64,000 nt of DNA. Source: Cantharellus purpuraceus. Lineage: Eukaryota; Basidiomycota; Agaricomycetes; Cantharellales; Hydnaceae. Positions 56,017 to 64,000 of this stretch are shown piece after piece. Location: assembly GCA_025174535.1 (NCBI GenBank), contig JALBUN010000009.1, positions 744,001 through 808,000 on the forward strand, written 5' to 3'. Numbering within the stretch: position 1 is the stretch's first letter; every line of letters begins with the position of its first letter. The notes under the pieces were generated by a model. That model saw nothing but the letters and a program-made list of their open reading frames with translations. It searched no databases and was not told the origin of the DNA. Position numbers and translations under genes: made by a program.

Positions 56017-59000
56017 TGTGAGGAACGGAAAGGCTGAAACTACTTGGTCCCAAACCCGAAGATGGTGGTGGTGTTTACAGCGGAGCGTCAATTGGTAAGC
56101 AGGCGCTCTCCGGCGTTTCCCAGCTCTCCCAATGTGTGGTGAACCGAATAGCGAGGAAGCGTCGTTCCTTCCTTTCACATATTACTGTGCGCCCGGCGTG
56201 AGATAGCAGGCGGTCAGGAACTTCCGGTGATAAGATCTCTGCGAGACGGGAGAATGGTTCCGGAAGGGGACAGTTTAACGGAGAACCATAAGGCCGGAAG
56301 AAGCCCACGCGAATCTCTACATATTAAGGTCAAACAAGCAGTCGCCATTGAGGACAGGCTGTGTCTTTGCTACAATTATGCCCCAAACTCTACAAGGATT
56401 ACCAAATGAGAGTCTGCGACAGAAACTGGTGTACAAGTTCCGCTGTTTGAACAAGGCCGAGCCTCCAGTATAAATTTGTGGTCGATGGGAGTCTTGTTAT
56501 CGCCTCATCCACCCCTTTCATATCTCCGTGTAGCTGTGTTCCGATGGACCGTCTGTGCAGTGCAGGGCACCGATGTCCTCAGTGATTGAGCCTGGGTCCC
56601 CGTCACCGCCTCATTATCCCATCTTGGGGTGAATCCATGGCGTTGACCGTTTACCCAGGCCCTTGGTCACCGGGGACGTTCTATCAGGTGCCCGTGAGCT
56701 TGGTGGGACACACCAAGCCGATGCGCATGCTTCTTTACTTATCCGCGAAGGATTTGCGCACAGCCTCAATTTTATCGCGCACAGCCTCGAGATTATTGCA
56801 CTCGCGTCATATAATTGAGGTTAGAGAGAAGACATCTTTATCTTCTCATAGACATCCAACTTCGATGAGTGGCAGTGCACATTTGTGATCACTTCCATGT
56901 CCTGAGCATCGTCATGTTTGTCTTCTCTTTCTGCCAGAGCATTGACATCAATGCTGCAGATCGATGCTGAGCTCACGAGTTGCATGGGTGCGTTCGTCGA
57001 TAGCGGGGCCTTGGCGCTAGTCTGGCCTGAGCAACTATGTTGTATCGTCGTCCAGACGTGCTGTCTTCGAAAGGCCGCCAAAACAGCCAGATTCATAGCA
57101 ATGTCTGTCTGGACGTACCTTTCGCGAGTTGGAGCAGTCTGGTCGTCTGATTCACCTTGTCCATGTGTAATGTTCTTGTAATAAGCTGATTACAAAACAT
57201 GCTTGGAACTTCGTAATGTCGCCTTTCTAAGATTGACTTACGGGGAATTTGGAGCACAGCCTGACTCGATGAGTAAAGATCGTCCTTTCCGGCGTCTCCA
57301 CATTGGGCGCAGAGACAAGCTGGACGTAGAATGATCGTTCTTGAAACTACCCTTCTGTTCGAAACCCAGAATGTATGTGTTGCAGCGACCTGGTTGCGTT
57401 CCAGCATGAAACAAATCATCTTTGATACCTCGGACTTGCGGGCGCGCGCAACCGGCTGTTCTGTTGAGATGGTAAGGCAACTTTGAGCCAGGTATCCATA
57501 GCCCGCTCGAATCATGATCTGGCAATCATCGGGTCGCAATGGGATCTGTTTGAAGAACTGTTTTTACGTATTTTGACGTCATGCATATTACCTGTCGTCG
57601 AGAGACCGCCGTTCACTAGCTGTGCTGTTCAAATATTAATTGCGGACTACGCAAAACAGCGCTGCGTCGCACACATTGATTTCGTGTGCCGTTCAGGCCG
57701 CACGGGCACAAGTTTCACAGCGGAGCCACGAACACAAATACCATACGAGAGCAAGAATTACAAAGCATATTACACCAAGATTATCCTTTTGGGCACCATG
57801 AGATAAAGTGGCAGCGAACATTTTCTATAGGATAGCAGCTTTTTGTCTTGCGCGCCGGCTCACCATCGACCAGGGATTGCTGAGCAGTAGGTAGAAGGAC
57901 GCTTTTAAACGGGATTTTCTTTCTTTTAACTTTGAAGGTATGTCGTGAGCACTCGAACAAGGCATGGAATTGAACGTTCCAGTGGAAATCAAGAGCCTGG
58001 CAGAAAGTTGTGATAACAATGACAGAGTTGGAAATTAGCACATTACATGATGTTACCGCCAATTTATGCCTCATTCTGAATTCTCAGATCAATGCAGCTA
58101 ATCCATTTTATCCAAAACATGGCATTTACACTGATGCGTGGGGGCAGTAATTAGGTGGAAGGTATTTGATCTGGATTTGTCATAAAATTGAGTCTCGACC
58201 TGCATTCCTGTGCCAGTCTGGAGGGCGTTGCTGTGTTAGGGGCCGGTTATACACGACCCACCACAGGGGTCGGGAGGATGATGTTCGTTTATATACCAAT
58301 CCATCAAGATGGAACGCAAGACAGCGAGTCGACAGTTCGCTCCGATGCATCACGCAGACTCTAATGCCCTAGCAGAGCTTTCATCGACATCAATAGCAAC
58401 GAGATCTTCTCATACATTAATGCCTCTCGATCTCGAGCTGTCTGCCCGGCAAAGATACGACCGCAAGGGATGCTTCCTAATTCCTTGCGGCCCATGTGTT
58501 CCCTCCACGCCTCCTTTAGTATACCCGCCTTCCAATTATACCCGTGTGCGCCTCTGCACTGCGACTCTTGCCTCAAAATCAAAATTCTCGTGCAGCGCTT
58601 ACCGCAGTTACCTTTAACTTCTCTATGATGTGCCGCCGCACCCACCCAAACCAACGGATTTTGCAAAACGGACTGCATCATGGATTGAATGCAACATAGG
58701 GACTCTCACAAACGAATTTACATATATAAAAGACCATATATGCATTCTATCTAGGATTTGTCTGATACGTCAAAGCCCTGATGAATTCAACCTTGTACCC
58801 TTCGGCATAAGGGTATAAGACGGAAACAAATGTGGTTAGTTCTCATGGACCGGAGATGTTTGTGATGATGCTATTGTATGCCGCAGATGCCTATGGTCCC
58901 GATAAATCGTCCGCACGCTCAGTCTTTGGCGAAGATCTTGGCCCGGTAGACGAGGTGGAGGCGTTTGATTTCCGATGCCGATACAACACCAAAATAAGCT

Positions 59001-60044
59001 CATAATCTGAAATCACACGTGCATCAGAGGGTTAGCCAAATTAAGCTATCCTGGCGGCGATCAATGTGTACGCCACCGACAGCTGGATCCGAGTGAGACC
59101 AACTTGCTTTACCGGGTAGTAAGGTATGGAGAGGGGGATATGCATGAGACAAAGAAGACAGTGGCAATTGTGTTTGAGCTCACGCAGGTCAGGCTGTCAC
59201 CGGAGCCTTTGTATCATGGCAACGCGAGGGTCCAGTGGCTGATCTCTGAACTGCATCATCTGTGCCCATTCACCATCTATGCATTTAACTTCAACCGACA
59301 TATTAAGGCTTAACTTGTCCGATATTGAAAACCATCAAAAATAAACCTGAGCAAATTTGAGCTCAAGTCAGCCCGGACAGGCTGTATAGAAAACCTTGCA
59401 GGGGTGGTGGGAATTTATGGATAACAAGCGCTGTTGAGACTGATATAGATGATAGTGGCGTTGATTACAAACCTGAGTGACTTGTACACATGCATGCGCA
59501 ACTCTGGAATCTGTTTGACGGGGTGGCTGGGATCAGCTGTCAAGCGCGGCATCGTCGTTGTGAATCGATCATGTGCTCCTACCACCCAAGAAGACTCATT
59601 GTGATGAGGTAAGTAGCAACAAATGGGAAGATATCCCGTTCGAGCCCAGGCAGAGTTGAGAGGCACTAGGTCATCGGCGGAGGTCATCGATGCTACGCCT
59701 TGTGAAGGCTCACTTTCCCCATGTCGTGATGAATGAAGACCTGTGACAAGGTCGTGTGGATGTACTCACAGCTGGCAAAGAAGGTCGCGAAGAAAGGCAC
59801 CAGGAAAGGATGATGCGCTCTGTTGAGGTTGCAACGTTAAGCGCTAAAGCGTTAGCCAACCTCGGTACCAGCTAGTACCAGTCGGACGCGGGACCGATGG
59901 AAGTGCGGAGTTGAATGTCGCTTGCAATAGAAATCCGTGGTTTGATGGTGTTCTCTTCTAACGTTACCAGATCGCTGTCAAGTATAAAGATCGACTCACG
60001 CACCAACGGTCTTGGCGAACCCCTCACCATCTCTTCACGCCTTC
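56017..60044. other. 4-kb gene-poor region
   Basis: Open frames on both strands (for example 57093-57539 minus, 59415-59687 minus, 58309-58617 plus) show no family motif and no chain of exons with matching phases. Possibly decayed genes or noncoding DNA; I see no LTRs or terminal repeats. Confidence 0.35.
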
Positions 60045-61888
60045 ATGGATGCACTGCTTGCGGAACTCTACTCTGCCCTGAAGGACAACCGGACCACAAG
60101 CTATAATAGCTGTGAGATCCAGCTCTACATCCTTCAGGTCAATATCAAGCATGAACTGACTTATGACACTAGTTGCTGCAACGGCCTTATTAATTTACGA
60201 GACGATAGTCACCTCAGGCCAGGAAATAACTCTTATTTGGCGGTCTGTCGCAGGTTTACTTTCCTAGTGCTGTAACGCTGACGTAGTCTTTCAAGATCTT
60301 CGTGGTCGTTTGTCAATGTCATGTACCTGCTTATTCGGTACTACGCACTCATTTATCTTGTACTAAGCTCATATGGTAAAGTGTGCCATTCAACTAACCG
60401 GCGAGGACTTACTGACTAGGAACAACAGTTTCCATAAACACAAATCTGTCCCAGAAGGTGGGGATAAGCCCCTTTTCTTCCAATCAGTTACTGACACAAT
60501 GTTGCTATGTGATGCTTTATTAGTTGTACGTCTCCATTCATGCACCTTTGTCATCTGCACGACAACTTTATTCACCTGTCCTTATCCCCAGCTGTGGGCA
60601 GTATGATGTATTCCAATCTTGGTGAGTAACATCCTTTGGACTCTGAAACCGTGAAAGCTCACCCTTCTTGATTCTTAGGGGTACTGTTACACTCTTGCCA
60701 GTGATTGATATCCTCATTATCTTACGAATATACGCATTATACCACCGAAGCAAGAAAAGTATGAAAGTTTTCATCCAGGCCTTTCTCTCTGATTTATGCG
60801 CAACCCATAGTTGGTGTACTTTTAGTGGTCCTTTGGCTTGGTATGTGAAATGCCATCATCATCCCAATTGAGCCTGATGCTCGTGTAGCTGAGACGCTTG
60901 TATTGGAAACATGCACTCTCGTACCCGTCTGTTTTCTGACATGTCAAATCTGCAGAGTGTCTTCACGTCTGTTCACCTTGGGTTCAAGACAAGCCATGCT
61001 ACCATGTCAAATCCACTTCCAGGTGTCTTACCTGGTTGCTTCCCGACCAATTCACCCGACTTCCACAAGGTGCTCGTTACCGGGTAAGTGATTTGAGTGG
61101 GTGATGAGCGCCAGGCTTGACTCCATGTATAGTGCAATAGCCAGCGCCTTTCAAGGTATGTTCATCATGGAGTCTGATAACGAGCTGACTTCGACGTTTA
61201 ATATTATTAGCTATATATCTTGGACTAACCATGTACATATTATATCAACAAGTCCAACCACATGGCCTTTCATTGTCTCCTATACTAAAGGTTTTCTTCA
61301 GGCATGTGTCGACTATATCTTTATGGACCAATTGCTCATACACCATATCTCAGAGATGGGGCAGCATATTGCTTGATGTGATTGATCAGGATTCCTTCAC
61401 TATTTCCTGTAAACTAATCTCCAATTTTGAATGTCCTCTGGGCAGACTACTAGGTATGTGACCATCAAATTTTCCGTTTCCTTCGCTGATTCGTAATACT
61501 ATACAGTTATGTATCTTGCGAACATCATGATAGTCAAGAGTTTCTCTGGTCCGCTGCAAGCGATCGGAGTGGCGTAAGTTTGACAGAATCATCTTGACCA
61601 TTGGTTGACAATCACACATGAATAGATGGGTGGTCTCAGTGTTCGCGGTCACAGTGAGGTCGATTCGTGCTTTCATACTAGTCATAACTCATTCATGAAT
61701 ACCAGGCTGGTCGGCTAGTTCTCAACATGAGGGCCAGCGCAGCGCGAACCTACTATGTTTCTGGTGATCTGGAGTTGGAGGTCACCGTCTCCAGCGGACG
61801 GACAGAACCTGGGCAGCTCACGTCTATCTTTGACATTTCACTCGCTGGATTAGAAAGTATAGAGACAGAACGTGGCCATGTAAGATAA
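60045..61888 (+). CDS. DUF6533 multi-pass membrane protein C
   Basis: Third family member. First exons 60045-60111, 60173-60242, 60296-60375 again measure 67, 70 and 80 nt and encode MDALLAELYSAL, ATALLIYETIVTSGQEITLIWR and VMYLLIRYYALIYLVL. Then CGQYDVFQSWGT (about 60592-60688, across an intron), LPVIDILIILRIYALYHRSKK (about 60690-60760), loop PLPGVLPGCFPT (about 61015-61050) and a C-terminal tail QAGRLVLNMR ending at TAA 61888. The CxxxxVFQSW and RIYALY pieces are the family's hallmark. Middle exon borders are not all resolved. Unknown function; probably plasma membrane or endomembrane. Confidence 0.6.
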
Positions 61889-62104
61889 AGTGTGTGCTGG
61901 TGGATGGAGAGCAAAAATGATATAAAAGAAGCAGGGAGACATTCAGCCGGAATAGTCGATGTCTCTGATTCTCCCACAACTAAAGGTAAATCACGCAGGC
62001 ATAGTGCTTCGGACTGTGAACTCAAATATTGGTAACTGTACCGTAGTGATAGTCAGAGCATTCGATCCATGACTTACGTTTAATCTCCGACAATTTCGGA
62101 TTCG

Positions 62105-63698
62105 ATGGAACCGGCTCAAGCGTTCAGACACACCATATCCCGCTTTGCCTTCTCTCCACCGTCAACCCGAACCTCCACTCCTGAGCCATGCACTACTCGT
62201 AGTACCGTTTGGTTGAAAGATGAGCCTAAGGAAGTAATACCGTCTCCTGACTTTGAGGATCAACGTGTGCGGCCAGTCATCAAGTCTTCCAAGAGAGCAA
62301 GTGTAACAGGCGAGTTGGACGAAGGCAGCCCGAAGAAAAAACGTCTTGTTAAAAAACGTGGATACGCTGATCCCGAGACATATGCGCATCTCGATCTGCT
62401 CACGGACCGTATTGCCCCATCTCTTGACGGTGATGCAATATAAGCCCTTTAGTTCGAAGCATTGTCTCACATATCCTCTTTCGAGTAGTTTTGTTCTGTG
62501 GTATCAAGTAGGATATATTTATTCTTATTTCTGGCTAAATACGAAAATTCTTCTGACTTGAACGCCTCTCCCAGTCCTGGGTGCATGTCGGCAACCAAGG
62601 GCCACCATTTTGCAAATCCTACCAATCACTTTTGGAAGGCGCTTCATCTCTCTGGTCCGTTCATGTCAATATCTTCCTTCTGTTAGTGTTCAGGATATTG
62701 ATATGTTGTTGCCAGGTTTCACTCCCAGGCTGCTGCCGCCTTCTGAAGACGTTACCCTCCCGATAATTTATTCCCTTGGTCTGGTGTGTTTAGATATGGT
62801 GTATCCATTCACTATCGTTAACCATTTTGAAGACGAACCTTGTTTCGAGACCTTCTGCTGAGGTGGGTTTTGAAGTTCAACAAAGTAGCTTTATTCAAGT
62901 TATTCACCCATTCGTTTATTTGCTGTGATCATTAGCAAGCAGAACTTTCGAAAGATGAGATGACTGCGTCTGTTCCCTCGCTTAAAACTAAAATAGCCAA
63001 ATACCGCCCGCGGATCGTCTGTTTTGTTGGAAAGGGCATATGGGTCATCGTGGAGGCCGTCTTCAAGAAACAAGTCCGAGATACCAGCCAAGATTCTAGT
63101 CGAAAGGATGCCGCAGTCAACGACGGTACTCATACTAATACGGGTGGCGCTGGAGATGGTCCTTTATCCTCACCATCCACTCCTAGAAACGCATCCACTA
63201 AACGAATACAAAATGGTCCTAAATCAGTTTCGAAAGCCTTTGACTGGGGTCTCCAGCCTTATAAGCTGGTGTATACGGACTTTAATTGTAAGTCATTGAG
63301 CTTTGTCAAACGCTGCACTATAACTTATACCAAGAAAACAGCCGCCAGCACATCGGAAGCACAGACAGAACGAAATGAGCCATCTGTCGATGGTTCTGAG
63401 TTGTCGACGCGAGGATCTTGTGCAACTGAGACACTGTTCTTTGTCACGCCCAGCACGGCAAGTACTCTTCTTCGCTTTACTTTTTTGTTTTCATTAATTA
63501 TTATCGATGTAGTCGGGCCGTGTAACCAGCCACCAAGTGCGTATTCGATCCTCGGACTGCATCTTAATGTGTTGCTGACAATGATATGCACAGCTCACAG
63601 ACAAAGTTAAGTTCTTTACTCGCCTGCGGGATGATTTGGAAAGAATAAAATGCAATGCAATGGACACTTCTGGAATGGAAATTGTCCCCTTGCCGTGA
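62105..63698 (+). CDS. TDG: G/T(U)-mismatch DNA glycosylase, TDG/MUG type
   Basis: 373-residue uracil-DNA glycosylase superfamily protein that removes thymine or uracil mispaired with guanine, the product of cytosine or 5-methylcytosine deamination, to start base excision repair in the nucleus. Exons 62105-62429, 62487-62508, 62575-62654, 62716-62783, 62833-62862, 62936-63287, 63342-63457, 63513-63536, 63594-63698, in frame. Catalytic motif GINPG with Asn116, KGHHFANPTNHFWKAL, RPRIVCFVGKGIW, and the C-terminal TPSTSGRVTSHQ. Residues 1-105 are a basic tail with KKKR (possible nuclear signal). The insertion before the last motif (Ser/Thr/Pro-rich, about residues 215-320) is long. The intron at 63458 begins GC (ACG|GCAAGT). 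Exon 2 is only 22 nt and carries the GIN of the active site. Confidence 0.88.
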
Positions 63699-64000
63699 GA
63701 GTTGTTGATCCAATGTCCCAGGTACGTCATGATCTGTCAAACACCCTTTCTGTCGTTTCGAGAATATTCCCCATGATAGTGATGATTCGCCTGTGCGGTA
63801 TCTCTTGTGACATGTGTAGCACTCTTCGCACTGATGTGGAATCGAGTGCTGCATCGCAATCAACCAGCTTACGTTGTATCTCTGTTCCTGATGAAGTCCC
63901 TGATGGACGAGTTCATCATGATTTGTTTTTCAACTCTTGAAATTTGTCTGATCAATGTTTGTATTGTTTGTTTAGGAGTATCTCTAATATCTTTAGCTCC
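63699..64000. other. Window end; no gene seen
   Basis: Contains the 3' region of the glycosylase gene. Continuation beyond the window is unknown. Confidence 0.35.

Noticed and set aside
1..64000. CRISPR arrays, bacterial operons, riboswitches, tRNA or rRNA genes
   Set aside because: No regularly spaced short repeats, no bacterial-type gene packing, and no A-box/B-box pairs or rRNA-like blocks that I could support. The density of spliceosomal introns marks nuclear fungal DNA.

Overview
The window reads as nuclear DNA of a mushroom-forming basidiomycete (Agaricomycetes). The evidence is genes cut by many 45-70 bp GT-AG introns, a secreted class II (manganese-type) peroxidase, three members of the DUF6533 membrane-protein family typical of these fungi, and chromodomain-bearing Ty3/gypsy elements. 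I cannot name genus or species from the sequence alone.

Positions 1-20801 are a nest of LTR retrotransposons. An inverted solo LTR (591-1107) precedes a Ty3/gypsy chromovirus arranged LTR-internal-LTR-internal (LTRs 1243-1759 and 8040-8555, a second gag to 9665). Its integrase is split by a 1380-bp solo LTR of another family (5794-7173). The second gag is cut by a 2860-bp palindrome made of two inverted 1280-bp LTRs around a 300-bp gag piece (9666-12525). Its right side is a minus-strand gag of a third element, itself split by a second long solo LTR (13592-15018) that carries a 165-codon ORF. A complete but inactivated Ty1/copia element on the minus strand (16268-20796, target duplication GCCCC) ends the block.

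Positions 21-64 kb are genic. I assembled these exon by exon, and each listed coding length is a multiple of three: two tandem secreted type-B carboxylesterases (21715-23827, 25254-27355); a syntaxin-8-like Qc-SNARE (29053-29973); a manganese peroxidase (34867-36303) with a decayed relative upstream (31161-31692); nucleoporin NDC1 (36693-39512, minus); eIF3 subunit L (40559-43068); a TMEM184/DUF300 membrane protein (48885-51436); an MMTAG2-like protein (55158-56016, minus); and a TDG/MUG-type DNA glycosylase (62105-63698). Three DUF6533 genes lie at 44530-46475 (+), 52090-53998 (-) and 60045-61888 (+); the first two face each other across the TMEM184 gene.

The genes look like an ordinary eukaryotic mixture with no operon-like logic. 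The groupings that share history are the esterase pair, the peroxidase gene and pseudogene, and the DUF6533 trio. The most unusual structure is in the transposon block: a self-priming signature in the gypsy LTR, a half-tRNA primer site that doubles as the copia gag start codon, an LTR-borne ORF, and a palindrome explained by inversion between two LTRs. Nonsense codons in the dead elements are almost all TGA at CGA-like positions.
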